Positions 13,700 to 21,027 of a DNA stretch of 24,322 nucleotides are shown one piece after another (position 1 is the first letter of the stretch; the number at the start of each line of letters is the position of its first letter). Below the pieces are notes generated by a model, which saw nothing but the letters and a program-made list of their open reading frames with translations, did not search any database and was not told the DNA's origin. The DNA is from an uncultured Butyricicoccus sp. (GTDB lineage: Bacteria; Bacillota; Clostridia; Oscillospirales; Butyricicoccaceae): contig CAJUDU010000034.1 of NCBI GenBank assembly GCA_910584935.1, positions 1 through 24,322 on the forward strand, in the 5' to 3' direction. A program made the position numbers and the translations under genes.

Positions 13700-13740
13700 A
13701 AAAGGGGTGTGAGGCAGACGGAGAGCCTTATGCCCCTTTT
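13700..13740 (+). terminator. Intrinsic terminator of the padR-type gene
   Basis: AAAAGGGG (13700-13707) pairs with CCCCTTTT (13733-13740), with an inner GAGGC/GCCTT stem (13711-13715/13725-13729). The T-run is part of the stem. Confidence 0.75.
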
Positions 13741-13841
13741 GTCCACTTGGCGCTTGGATACATCATACCATACGTTTCCCTGATAAATGGGAAGAAAGAA
13801 GATTTCTATCTGTCAGCGCGGCAAAATAAAGGAGGGCTATG

Positions 13842-14258
13842 ATGAAAAGCTATCGCAAGGAATTATATTTTAACCTGCCAACCCGCAGAGGGCTAGTGAA
13901 TATTACAGAAGATGTACAGGCTGCCATCCGCGAAAGCGGCGTTCAGCAAGGGCTTGTGCTGGTTAATGCGATGAATATTACAGCATCTGTATTTATTAAT
14001 GATGATGAGCCTGGGCTGCATCAGGATTATGAGGAGTGGCTGGAAGGGTTGGCGCCGGAAAAGCCATATTCCCGCTACCGCCACAATGGTTTTGAGGACA
14101 ATGGCGATGCCCATTTAAAGCGTACCATTATGGGGCGTGAGGTTGTCTGCGCCATTACGGATGGGCGGCTGGATTTTGGTACATGGGAACAGATATTTTA
14201 TTTTGAATTTGATGGCAAACGCCGCAAACACGCTTTGATTAAAATCATCGGCGAATAA
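13842..14258 (+). CDS. yjbQ: YjbQ family protein (UPF0047, secondary thiamine-phosphate synthase type)
   Basis: The YjbQ/UPF0047 family forms a compact trimer with a conserved His-rich metal-like site; members show weak thiamine-phosphate synthase activity, and their physiological role is open. The protein has 138 residues. GLVLVNAMNITASVFINDDEPGLHQDYEEWL (family: VxxxHTTAsv.iNe.Ep.l..D) and RYRHN...NGDAHLKRTIMGREV (family: HN....N..AHLk..l.G.s) are recognised, then FGTWEQIFYFEFDG. The expected HTTA reads NAMNITA, so one usual His is replaced; His residues in LHQD, RHN and AHL remain. I chose the ATG at 13842 (AGGAGG with 6-base spacing); ATG 13839 adds one Met. A terminator follows. Confidence 0.88.
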   Translation: MKSYRKELYFNLPTRRGLVNITEDVQAAIRESGVQQGLVLVNAMNITASVFINDDEPGLHQDYEEWLEGLAPEKPYSRYRHNGFEDNGDAHLKRTIMGREVVCAITDGRLDFGTWEQIFYFEFDGKRRKHALIKIIGE

Positions 14259-14264
14259 ACAGGG

Positions 14265-14290
14265 AGGCTGGGGGAATCCAGCCTTTTTTT
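14265..14290 (+). terminator. Intrinsic terminator of yjbQ
   Basis: AGGCTGG (14265-14271) and CCAGCCT (14278-14284) with a 6-base loop, followed by seven T. It starts 6 bases past the stop codon. Confidence 0.9.
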
Positions 14291-14308
14291 ATCCCTTTTT
14301 GCTTCTGG

Positions 14309-14344
14309 CAGGGCTTATCTGTCCGATACATCGGAAAAGCCCTG
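14309..14344. other. Second hairpin in the yjbQ-ychF gap
   Basis: CAGGGCTT (14309-14316) pairs with AAGCCCTG (14337-14344), with an inner TCCGA-TACA-TCGGA stem. There is no T-run. It sits upstream of the ychF promoter, so it is not in that transcript. It could be a back-up stop for read-through or part of a dispersed repeat. Confidence 0.5.
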
Positions 14345-14396
14345 TCAAAGAACCCTGTTTTCGTGTATTTTTCCGCAAAAACTGTCCGGATTATGC

Positions 14397-14425
14397 TTGC
14401 ACAAGCGCAAAAAGTCGGCTATAAT
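14397..14425 (+). promoter_or_regulatory. SigA promoter of ychF
   Basis: TTGCAC (14397-14402), 17 bases, then a perfect TATAAT (14420-14425). It lies about 85 bases upstream of the ychF ATG. Confidence 0.8.
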
Positions 14426-14452
14426 ATATCCTTGAAAGAAAGAATTATGATC

Positions 14453-14489
14453 CCTGGCAGCATGGCGCTAGTCAGCGCCGCTGCCCAGG
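14453..14489 (+). promoter_or_regulatory. Stable leader hairpin of ychF
   Basis: CCTGGCAGC-AT-GGCGCT-AGTC-AGCGCC-GCTGCCCAGG forms a stem of about 15 base pairs, broken only by an AT bulge and a C bulge. It lies between the transcription start and the CGGAGG ribosome site (14495-14500). It may stabilise the message or affect ribosome loading. Confidence 0.55.
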
Positions 14490-14510
14490 TTTCCCGGAGG
14501 GTAAAAAATT

Positions 14511-15614
14511 ATGAAACTTGGTATTGTTGGCTTGCCAAACGTAGGCAAATCCACCTTGTTCAATGCAATCACCAACGCAGGCGCAGAAAGCGCAAATTAT
14601 CCATTCTGCACCATTGATCCAAATGTTGGGATGGTTGCCGTGCCAGATTCCCGGCTTCAGCCACTGACAGATTTATATCATTCCAAGAAAACAACACCTG
14701 CTGTTGTTGAATTTGTTGATATTGCCGGGCTTGTGCGTGGCGCGTCCAAAGGCGAAGGGTTAGGCAACAAATTCCTGAGCCATATCCGCGAAGTGGATGC
14801 AGTTGTCCATGTGGTGCGTTGCTTTGATAATGATAATATTGTCCATGTGGAGGGTTCGGTTGACCCATCTCGCGATATTGAAACCATTAATTTAGAACTT
14901 ATCCTGTCAGATATTGAACATTTGGAACGCCGCTTGGACCGTACCCGCAAAGCGGCAAAAGCAGATAAAAAATTAAACCTGGATGTGGATATTCTGGAAC
15001 GCCTCAAAACCCATCTGGAGGATGGCAAAACAGCGCGAACATTCCCCGGGCTGGATAGCGATGAAGATGTGCAGCGGGTTATGAAAGAAAGCGATTTGCT
15101 GACTGCGAAAAAAGTCATTTATGCAGCCAATATGGATGAAGCAGGGTTTTCCGGCAATCAGGCGGAAAACAGCCGCCTTGCTGCTGTGCAGCAAATCGCA
15201 AAGGCGGAAGGTGCGATGGTGCTGCCAATCTGCGCCAAGCTGGAAGAAGACATTGCCGCGCTGGAAGATGAAGAAAAAGCAATGTTCCTGACGGATTTGG
15301 GGTTAGAAGAAAGTGGTCTTGACCGGCTTATCCGGTTGTGTTATGATTTGCTCGGGTTGATGAGTTACCTGACCGCGGGGGAACAGGAAGTCCGTGCTTG
15401 GACGATTGAAAAAGGCACCAAGGCGCCGCAGGCGGCTGGAAAAATCCATACGGATTTTGAACGCGGGTTTATCCGTGCAGAAGTGGTTTGCTATGATGAC
15501 CTGATGGCATGCGGTTCATTGGCAGCGGCACGTGAAAAAGGGCTTGTCCGTTCTGAAGGCAAGGAATATATTATGCAGGATGGCGATGTTGTGCTGTTCC
15601 GTTTTAATGTCTAA
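14511..15614 (+). CDS. ychF: YchF/OLA1 family redox-regulated ATPase
   Basis: YchF is a universally conserved Obg-related P-loop protein that prefers ATP to GTP. It binds ribosomes and influences translation and stress responses. The protein has 367 residues, about the usual length (363-365). GLPNVGKSTLF (7-17) is the P-loop, YPFCTIDPNVG the switch region, and VDIAGLVRGASKGEGLGNKFLSHIREVDA the G3 region with the family's hydrophobic substitution. NMDE (207-210) replaces the GTPase NKxD motif and explains the ATP preference. Insert helices rich in Lys and Arg form the coiled-coil domain, and the C-terminal TGS domain ends ARE.G.V..EGK.Y..QDGDV.LFRFNV. CGGAGG precedes the ATG, with its own promoter, a leader hairpin and a terminator. 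Confidence 0.97.
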   Translation: MKLGIVGLPNVGKSTLFNAITNAGAESANYPFCTIDPNVGMVAVPDSRLQPLTDLYHSKKTTPAVVEFVDIAGLVRGASKGEGLGNKFLSHIREVDAVVHVVRCFDNDNIVHVEGSVDPSRDIETINLELILSDIEHLERRLDRTRKAAKADKKLNLDVDILERLKTHLEDGKTARTFPGLDSDEDVQRVMKESDLLTAKKVIYAANMDEAGFSGNQAENSRLAAVQQIAKAEGAMVLPICAKLEEDIAALEDEEKAMFLTDLGLEESGLDRLIRLCYDLLGLMSYLTAGEQEVRAWTIEKGTKAPQAAGKIHTDFERGFIRAEVVCYDDLMACGSLAAAREKGLVRSEGKEYIMQDGDVVLFRFNV

Positions 15615-15626
15615 AACATTGTGAAA

Positions 15627-15661
15627 GCGCATATCCTATCTGCATGGGGATGTGCGTTTTT
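15627..15661 (+). terminator. Intrinsic terminator of ychF
   Basis: CGCATATCC (15628-15636) pairs with GGATGTGCG (15648-15656), with one G-T pair, followed by TTTTTG. The right arm can instead pair with the next segment (GGGATGTGC with GCGCATCCC, 15647-15670), giving two mutually exclusive hairpins. Confidence 0.75.
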
Positions 15662-15718
15662 GCGCATCCCACAGGAAATTTGCAAAAGGAACAGGGGAAT
15701 TATGTTGCCTGATTGTTG

Positions 15719-15747
15719 TTGTAATCTGACGGGAAATGTCATACAAT
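15719..15747 (+). promoter_or_regulatory. Promoter of the VanW-family gene
   Basis: TTGTAA (15719-15724), 17 bases, then TACAAT (15742-15747), a fair SigA promoter. The -10 also reads CATACAAT (15740-15747), the SigE form, but the matching SigE -35 position is poor. SigA is the simpler reading. Confidence 0.6.
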
Positions 15748-15794
15748 GATATGGAACCGGATCTGCGGAAACGATAGAGAGGCTTGATGTATTT

Positions 15795-17882
15795 ATGGAA
15801 GACAAAAGAGATTTCTCCTTGGAAGGGATTATAGAGGAGATGCAACGTGAACATACGCCGTCAACTGGAGCCAGCCGGGTTTCCGGCTCAGGCAACAGCG
15901 CTTTGGAGGCACTGCGGCGGAACATGGCATCCCAGCAGCCAGAAAGGACAATGTTCCCAGCGCCACAGGTATATCCTGTGGATGATTTGCGGGGCAAAAT
16001 CATGGGGATACGGGATGATGACTTTTCTTCGTTGGATGACGATTATTATGAGGCGGAAGAAGTTGCTTATGCCCCGCGGGAAGATGTGGTATCCTCACCG
16101 CCGGAACAAGCATTTTATGAAGACGAGCGGGTAGGGTTTACAGAACCATTACAGCAGCCCGCAGGTAAGTCAAAAAAAGAGAAAAAACAAAAGGCGCGCC
16201 ATGGCGCTGGCGTCAAAAGATTGCTGATTGGCGCGGTGGGCGTTTTGGTTATCCTGACCGGTGCGGCATTTGGGTATACATATGCGTACACCGGCATCCA
16301 TTTTGGCGTGCAGGCAGGCGCGGTAAAGGTTGGCGGCTTATCCGAAGAAGATGCTTTAAAAGCGATTGACGCACAGGCAGAAGACATTTTGCAGGGGCAG
16401 TCCATCACCCTTAAAATATATGACAAAGAATATAAAGTGGATATTAAATCGGTGACAACTGGATTAGACAGCAGTAAATCTGCACAGGACGCGTATGATT
16501 ATACCCATAAAGGCGGAGCATTGACACGGGTGCTTCACACCGTTGGCGCATTGTTCGGCGGGCATGAAGTACCGCTGTCTGTCAGCTTGGACAGCACTGC
16601 GCTGGACAAAAGGCTGGATGAAATTGCTGTTGAAGCCCTGACCGAACCAGTTGATCCATCATGGTCGCTGGATGGCGAATTTTTAGTTGTGGATTCGGGT
16701 AAACCAGGCGTCGATTTTAACCGGTCAAAGGTGGCAAAAGAGGTTACCGAACGCATCCGCACAATGGATTTCCAGGCATTTGATGTGGATACCACAACAC
16801 GTGACCAGAAAAGCATTGATATTGATGCAATCTATGCTGAAGCCCAATCCGAAGCACAAAATGCAACGGTTGATAAAAGCGATGGTAAAACCATTATCCC
16901 AAGTGTGGATGGCGTGAAATTTGATTTGGAAAATGCACGCAGCATCATTGGCGATGGCAGCGAGCAGTCTTACCGCATCCCGGTGGAACGCACGCCCGCA
17001 GAAGTGACAGCGGAAAAATTAGCACAGGTATTGTTCAGCGATACGCTGGCAAGTACGTCGACAGAACTCAATTCCGGCAATAAGCCGCGTACTAATAATG
17101 TCCGTTTGGCGTGCGAATATATCAATGGTACCATCCTGAACCCAGGTGATGAATTTTCTTATAACGGCACAGTGGGGCAGCGTACCGCAGACCGCGGGTT
17201 CAAATCTGCTGGCGCGTATTCCAATGGACAGCTTGTCGATGAAGTCGGCGGCGGTGTCTGCCAGCCTTCTTCCACCCTGTATATGGCTGTTTTGCGGGCA
17301 GATTTGGAGGTTACCGAACGCCATAACCATAGCTTTACGGTTTCCTATACGCCGCTTGGGCAGGATGCAACGGTTTCATGGGGCGGACCAGATTTCCGGT
17401 TTAAAAATAACACCCAATATCCGATTAAAATTCTGGCTTCTCAGTCTGGCGGTTCGATGAGCGTTACCCTGAAAGGCACCAAAACATCGGATAAGACTGT
17501 GGAGCTGAAAACCGAAGTGCTGTCAACTCTCAATTTCCAAACGGTTGAAAAAACCGATTCTTCCTTAGCGCCAGGCGCACGGAAAACATCCCAATCTGGC
17601 ACAACAGGTTATAAAACTGCAACGTATAAAACCGTTACAGAGAATGGGCAGACAACAACAACCCAGGCAAATAGTTCATATTATCAGAAACGGGATAAGA
17701 TTGTGCTTGTAGGACCGGAAGGTTCAACGGCAAAACCAGCTTCTACAACAGAAAAGGAAAAAGAACAGGAATCATCCAGCACATCGGAATCTTCTTCCAA
17801 ACCTAAAAAGCAGGAAACCAAACCAGAACCCGAACCTGAGCCGGATGACACCCCGCCGGCAGGCACTGACCCGGAGGGCTGA
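15795..17882 (+). CDS. VanW family membrane-anchored surface protein with putative peptidoglycan-binding repeats
   Basis: A protein of 695 residues. A long acidic cytoplasmic N-terminus (1-142, with KSKKEKKQK just before the membrane) is followed by one membrane segment (143-165). Then two copies of the YoaR-type putative peptidoglycan-binding domain span about 190-310 and 320-420. The VanW domain follows: NNVRLACEYINGTILNPGDEFSYN...VGGGVCQPSSTLYMAVLRADLEVTERHNHS, with conserved Cys489. A G5-like beta region with repeated GYKTATYKTVTENG comes next, then a Ser/Glu/Lys/Pro-rich tail (PEPEPEP). The name comes from vancomycin clusters, but most members are plain envelope proteins of unknown role. 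No van genes are here. It probably acts at the cell wall. A DUF975 gene follows after 2 bases. The upstream ribosome site (AGAGAGG) is distant, so the start is less certain. Confidence 0.9.
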   Translation: MEDKRDFSLEGIIEEMQREHTPSTGASRVSGSGNSALEALRRNMASQQPERTMFPAPQVYPVDDLRGKIMGIRDDDFSSLDDDYYEAEEVAYAPREDVVSSPPEQAFYEDERVGFTEPLQQPAGKSKKEKKQKARHGAGVKRLLIGAVGVLVILTGAAFGYTYAYTGIHFGVQAGAVKVGGLSEEDALKAIDAQAEDILQGQSITLKIYDKEYKVDIKSVTTGLDSSKSAQDAYDYTHKGGALTRVLHTVGALFGGHEVPLSVSLDSTALDKRLDEIAVEALTEPVDPSWSLDGEFLVVDSGKPGVDFNRSKVAKEVTERIRTMDFQAFDVDTTTRDQKSIDIDAIYAEAQSEAQNATVDKSDGKTIIPSVDGVKFDLENARSIIGDGSEQSYRIPVERTPAEVTAEKLAQVLFSDTLASTSTELNSGNKPRTNNVRLACEYINGTILNPGDEFSYNGTVGQRTADRGFKSAGAYSNGQLVDEVGGGVCQPSSTLYMAVLRADLEVTERHNHSFTVSYTPLGQDATVSWGGPDFRFKNNTQYPIKILASQSGGSMSVTLKGTKTSDKTVELKTEVLSTLNFQTVEKTDSSLAPGARKTSQSGTTGYKTATYKTVTENGQTTTTQANSSYYQKRDKIVLVGPEGSTAKPASTTEKEKEQESSSTSESSSKPKKQETKPEPEPEPDDTPPAGTDPEG

Positions 17883-17884
17883 CC

Positions 17885-18679
17885 ATGGGAGAACAAACCC
17901 GATTGACTCCAGCATTGCGCCGCGAAGTCAAAGCGGTTGCAAAAATTCATATATTATCGCAGCTGCCGCTCTGCGCGGCGGCAGCTGGCGCTTATATAAT
18001 CCCAATGGTACTGCTGTCTATGGTAACGGCTGTCCCAATAAACGCCAGCCTTCAGTATATGGCGGCAATGTTTGCAGCCAGTTTCTTTTGTCAGGCGTGT
18101 TTGTTGGGGCCAATTATGCTTGGGATGCAATATTTTTTTGTTGATGTGGCGCGTGGGCATGGCAGTGGCATGGCAGTTGTATTTTCCCCATTGGGGCAGG
18201 TACAAGAGTTGCTGCGCGGCATTCGGATGACGTTTTGCCTTGCGTTCCGGATGATGCTGCTCAGCCTTATCCCATCAGCGGTTTATTTAGGGGCGGCATA
18301 TTTATCCTCTATATGGCTGGAAAGGCAGGGCATTATGGATAACCAAACAGTTATGCTGGTGCTTTGCCTACTGGTTGCCGCATATCTGCTGATGATGCTG
18401 CCAGTGCTGGCTTATGCCGTGTCATATCAGCTTGGCTATGCTTTCTTGCGGGATGACCCTGGGATTGGCGTATGGCAGGCAACAGCACAAGGTTCCCGCT
18501 TGCTGCGCGGGCAGCGCAGGGCAAGCCTGTCATTTTTGCTGAGTTTTTTGCCATGGTATGTTGGCGGGCTATTTACCTGCGGTCTGACAACGCTGTTTGG
18601 GCTGATTTATGAAAGTGTGGCGTTATTTATTTTAAAGGACAGGCTGTGCGCGGCGCAGGATATGTTTATCCCAAAATGA
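17885..18679 (+). CDS. DUF975-like integral membrane protein
   Basis: A protein of 264 residues. About six membrane segments are visible, at about 26-50, 52-82, 113-140, 157-182 and 213-250. The loop before the last pair, GSRLLRGQRRASLSFLLSFLPW, is the family's most recognisable part ('S..LM.G....F..L.LSF..W'). Its function is unknown. The ATG lies 2 bases after the vanW-type stop, and the GGAGGG ribosome site lies inside the last codons of that gene, so the two are co-translated from one message. That suggests a joint envelope function. No terminator is evident after it. The family call is moderately sure; the membrane topology is clear. Confidence 0.75.
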   Translation: MGEQTRLTPALRREVKAVAKIHILSQLPLCAAAAGAYIIPMVLLSMVTAVPINASLQYMAAMFAASFFCQACLLGPIMLGMQYFFVDVARGHGSGMAVVFSPLGQVQELLRGIRMTFCLAFRMMLLSLIPSAVYLGAAYLSSIWLERQGIMDNQTVMLVLCLLVAAYLLMMLPVLAYAVSYQLGYAFLRDDPGIGVWQATAQGSRLLRGQRRASLSFLLSFLPWYVGGLFTCGLTTLFGLIYESVALFILKDRLCAAQDMFIPK

Positions 18680-18794
18680 GAAAGTCTTACTGAAACGACC
18701 AACGAAAAATGACTGCTGCTGATAAGAATAATTTGTGTTGCTACATTCAAACCGGATGCAGCATTGGGTTTGTGCAGTTTTACAGCAAAAGTAG

Positions 18795-18823
18795 TTGTCA
18801 ACCATTGGCGTATATGATATGAT
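18795..18823 (+). promoter_or_regulatory. SigA promoter of the small protein/FIST operon
   Basis: TTGTCA (18795-18800), 17 bases, then TATGAT (18818-18823), about 50 bases before the chosen TTG start. The stretch 18680-18794 before it holds no gene that I can support. Confidence 0.7.
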
Positions 18824-18872
18824 AAAATAAAGCCTTTCGTAGGTGTAGTTTTTGAGAAAGAAGGTGAATTGT

Positions 18873-19073
18873 TTGGCAGGGCGGATCTACAATATGATTC
18901 AGCAAGTCATCTCCCAAAAGTCAAAAGGGAATATGATTATCGCAAACTCTGTGCGGACAAAGATGTATTTGAAGGGCATTGCCGTGGATAAATATACGGC
19001 AGGTTCCCCTGATGACGCAGCGGTCATGCAGAAAGTGCGGGAAGTTGCGAAAGAATTTGGTGTTATTGTTTAA
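18873..19073 (+). CDS. Small uncharacterised protein upstream of a FIST protein
   Basis: A protein of 66 residues from a TTG at 18873, with AGAAGGTGA 5 bases upstream; a TTG at 18852 in the same frame has no ribosome site. No family is recognised. It looks like a small soluble helical protein: GRIYNMIQQVISQKSKGN, then IANSVRTKMYLKGIAVDKYTA, then SPDDAAVMQKVREVAKEFGVIV. It has no cysteines and no membrane segment. The FIST gene follows after 36 bases with no terminator between, so they are probably one operon. It may be a partner or adaptor of the FIST protein, which is inference from position only. Confidence 0.6.
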   Translation: MAGRIYNMIQQVISQKSKGNMIIANSVRTKMYLKGIAVDKYTAGSPDDAAVMQKVREVAKEFGVIV

Positions 19074-19109
19074 CATACATAAAATTTTGATATAAAGGCG
19101 GGATAAATA

Positions 19110-20207
19110 TTGGCAGTTAAAACACTTTCAATCAAAGGGGCAGACAGCCGGGATATGGCGCGGCAAGCCCATGATGCTTTGGCAGGTTTTCAGCCAAAAC
19201 TACTACTGTTTTTCGCTTCAAGCATTTATGAACATCCTGAAACTGCGCTGAAAGAAGTTTTTCCCGACAGCGAAATTATCGGGTCTTCTTCCCATAGCGA
19301 ATATTGCAATGCCAGTTTCACAAGCGGTTCTGTCAGCATAATGGCGTTGGATTCTGACAGCATTGAAGATGTCTGCATTCAGATTGTGGAAAATATTGGT
19401 ATCGAACCTGAACTGCGGGAAACTTTGGATGGTATGCACAACTATTATGGCGGCGTTGATGAAGTCCTGGAAAATTATGACCGCTATGTTGGCGTTGTCC
19501 TGTTTGAATCAAGCGCAAAAGTAGAGGAAATCTTTATGGATCGCTTGGGTACTGTAACAGATCTCCTGTTTGTTGGTGGTTCATCTTCTGCGGCGGATCG
19601 CGGCGAATCCCTGGTTTATGCAAATAACCAGTGTTACAGCGGTGCAGCCGTGCTGGCAATCCTCAAAACGGTAAACGGTTATGATGTGCTGAAAACTCAG
19701 AGCGCACATATCCTGTCGGAACGCAAGCTGCTTGTTACCAAATCTGACCTGCGTAACCGTATCCTTTATGAATTTGACCACCGTCCGTGTGGAGAAGTAT
19801 ATGCAGAGGTTTTGGGCGTGCCACAGGATGAAATCCAGGATTACTTTGTATGTAACCCTTTGGGTGTTGTTGCTGACAGTGAAATTTTTGTCCGCACATT
19901 CAATCAAATCCAGGGGGACGGCATTACACTGCATTGCGGTTTGCCAGAGGGGACAGAAGTGAATGTCCTGAAAATCGGCAATATCGTGGAGGATACCAAA
20001 AAAGCATTGGATGCAGCGATTCCATACCAGCCAGCAGGTGTAATCAACTTTAACTGTTTATACCGTACACTGGAAATCCTGAACGAAAACCAGGTGGAAC
20101 CATATTGCGCCTTGTTTGGGCGGTATCCCAGCATAGGGTTTTCTACCAATGGCGAAGCGTTTTTCGGGCATATTAATGAAACATCTACGGTTTTAGTGAT
20201 AAAATAA
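19110..20207 (+). CDS. FIST domain-containing sensor protein
   Basis: FIST (N plus C) domains are thought to bind small ligands, possibly amino acids, and feed signalling proteins such as kinases, GGDEF proteins or chemoreceptors. The protein has 365 residues. FIST_N covers about 28-215: PKLLLFFASSIYEH, then EVFPDSEIIGSSSHSEYCNASFTSGSVSIMAL and LLFVGGSSSAADRGESLVYANNQCYSGAAVLAIL. FIST_C covers about 220-350: RPCGEVYAEVLGV, DYFVCNPLGVV, LPEGTEVNVLKIGNIVEDTKKALDAA, NFNCLYRTLEI and FGRYPSIGFSTNGE. It is cytoplasmic with no fused output domain, so a partner is needed. It starts at TTG 19110, with AAAGGCGGGA upstream. It is downstream of the 66-residue gene and ended by a strong terminator. Confidence 0.9.
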   Translation: MAVKTLSIKGADSRDMARQAHDALAGFQPKLLLFFASSIYEHPETALKEVFPDSEIIGSSSHSEYCNASFTSGSVSIMALDSDSIEDVCIQIVENIGIEPELRETLDGMHNYYGGVDEVLENYDRYVGVVLFESSAKVEEIFMDRLGTVTDLLFVGGSSSAADRGESLVYANNQCYSGAAVLAILKTVNGYDVLKTQSAHILSERKLLVTKSDLRNRILYEFDHRPCGEVYAEVLGVPQDEIQDYFVCNPLGVVADSEIFVRTFNQIQGDGITLHCGLPEGTEVNVLKIGNIVEDTKKALDAAIPYQPAGVINFNCLYRTLEILNENQVEPYCALFGRYPSIGFSTNGEAFFGHINETSTVLVIK

Positions 20208-20223
20208 TATCTATAGCTAGCTT

Positions 20224-20259
20224 AAGGCGGTGCATTGTAAAATGCGCCGCCTTTTTTTT
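20224..20259 (+). terminator. Intrinsic terminator of the FIST operon
   Basis: AAGGCGGTGCATT (20224-20236) pairs with AATGCGCCGCCTT (20241-20253) with one G-T pair and a 4-base loop, followed by eight T. It starts 17 bases past the stop codon. Confidence 0.93.
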
Positions 20260-20297
20260 GCAGCACTATATTATGGATTGCGCTTCAGAAAATATGC

Positions 20298-20326
20298 TTG
20301 ACAACCCAGAGCAGAGGGATTAAAAT
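20298..20326 (+). promoter_or_regulatory. SigA promoter of the tetR-type gene
   Basis: A perfect TTGACA (20298-20303), 17 bases, then TAAAAT (20321-20326), 27 bases before the ATG. Its -10 overlaps the first two bases of a 20-base palindrome. Confidence 0.82.
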
Positions 20327-20344
20327 GAAAGTGAACACTTGCAT
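20325..20344 (+). promoter_or_regulatory. Candidate TetR operator 1 (autoregulation)
   Basis: ATGAAAGT-GAAC-ACTTGCAT is an inverted repeat with 7 of 8 arm positions matching. It overlaps the -10 box and the start of transcription of the tetR gene. The same half-site recurs at 20986-21005. Confidence 0.7.
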
Positions 20345-20352
20345 AGGGAGGC

Positions 20353-20946
20353 ATGGCACCGCAAATGGATGAAACCAGTCAGAAAATTATTGATGCCGCA
20401 ATGGCGCTGCTCCGCGATAAAGGCTATGTTGCAACCACAACAAAGGATATTGCAAAATGCGCAGGTGTCAATGAATGTACATTATTCCGTAAATTTAAAG
20501 GCAAAAAAGAAATTATTCTGCATGGCGTCCAGCAGGAAAAATGGCGTGGCAATATGTCACCAAGGCTGTTTGCACGTGTAAAGTGGGAACTGCGCTCTGA
20601 TTTAGAAATGTTTATGACAGAATATATGGCGCATATCACGCCGGATTTTGTCAGGCTTTCTATTGGTTTACGTGCGCCGCAAATCTATGCGGAAACCGCC
20701 CCGTTTATCATGAAAGTACCAGAAGCTTTTTTATCCGCCTTGACAGCGTATTTTAAAGAAATGGAACAAAGGGGGAAATTGCCCCCTTTGGATTATGAAT
20801 GCCTGGCGATGTCTATTTTTTCATGTACATTTGGATTTACATTTTTATGCGCTTCGTTTCCAGAAGGGATTGCAAACATTGATAAACAGGATTTTATCAG
20901 GCAAACCGTTACAGCCTGGGTGGAAGGCATCCCGCAGATTGGATGA
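20353..20946 (+). CDS. TetR/AcrR-family transcriptional repressor
   Basis: A protein of 197 residues. The N-terminal helix-turn-helix is textbook: IIDAAMALLRDKGYVATTTKDIAKCAGVNECTLFRKFKGKKEIILHGV (about 12-59). The C-terminal ligand/dimer domain is all-helical, with aromatic residues (FMTEYMAHITPDFVRL, FSCTFGFTFLCASF). The ligand is unknown. The start is uncertain: ATG 20353 has AGGGAGG almost touching it, while ATG 20365 (MDETSQKI) has a long 13-base gap. Two matching palindromes, one on its own promoter and one upstream of the acetolactate synthase gene, suggest that it represses itself and that enzyme. It ends at its own terminator (20948-20976), so the downstream gene must have separate transcription or read-through. 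Confidence 0.92.
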   Translation: MAPQMDETSQKIIDAAMALLRDKGYVATTTKDIAKCAGVNECTLFRKFKGKKEIILHGVQQEKWRGNMSPRLFARVKWELRSDLEMFMTEYMAHITPDFVRLSIGLRAPQIYAETAPFIMKVPEAFLSALTAYFKEMEQRGKLPPLDYECLAMSIFSCTFGFTFLCASFPEGIANIDKQDFIRQTVTAWVEGIPQIG

Positions 20947-20947
20947 A

Positions 20948-20976
20948 ACGGTACTGGCATACAGTACCGTTTTTTT
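20948..20976 (+). terminator. Intrinsic terminator between tetR and ilvB
   Basis: ACGGTACTG (20948-20956) and CAGTACCGT (20962-20970) with a 5-base loop, followed by seven T. It begins 1 base after the tetR stop codon. Confidence 0.9.
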
Positions 20977-21002
20977 GAAAACATGATGCAAGTGTTTACA
21001 TG
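20975..21002 (+). promoter_or_regulatory. Weak candidate promoter of the acetolactate synthase gene
   Basis: TTGAAA (20975-20980), 16 bases, then TACATG (20997-21002). The -10 is poor. If real, it lies under the second palindrome and would be fully blocked by a bound repressor. Confidence 0.4.
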
Positions 21003-21005
21003 CAT
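20986..21005 (+). promoter_or_regulatory. Candidate TetR operator 2, upstream of ilvB
   Basis: ATGCAAGT-GTTT-ACATGCAT is an inverted repeat with 7 of 8 arm positions matching. Its half-site is the same as that of operator 1 at 20325-20344: 13 of 14 bases match when one site is reversed. It lies 22 bases before the ilvB ATG. Confidence 0.7.
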
Positions 21006-21027
21006 GAGACATAGGAGGGTTCAAACA

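Noticed and set aside
15795..17882. Vancomycin-resistance function for the VanW-family protein
   Set aside because: No vanHAX, vanS/vanR or other resistance genes are nearby. The family is mostly unrelated to resistance.
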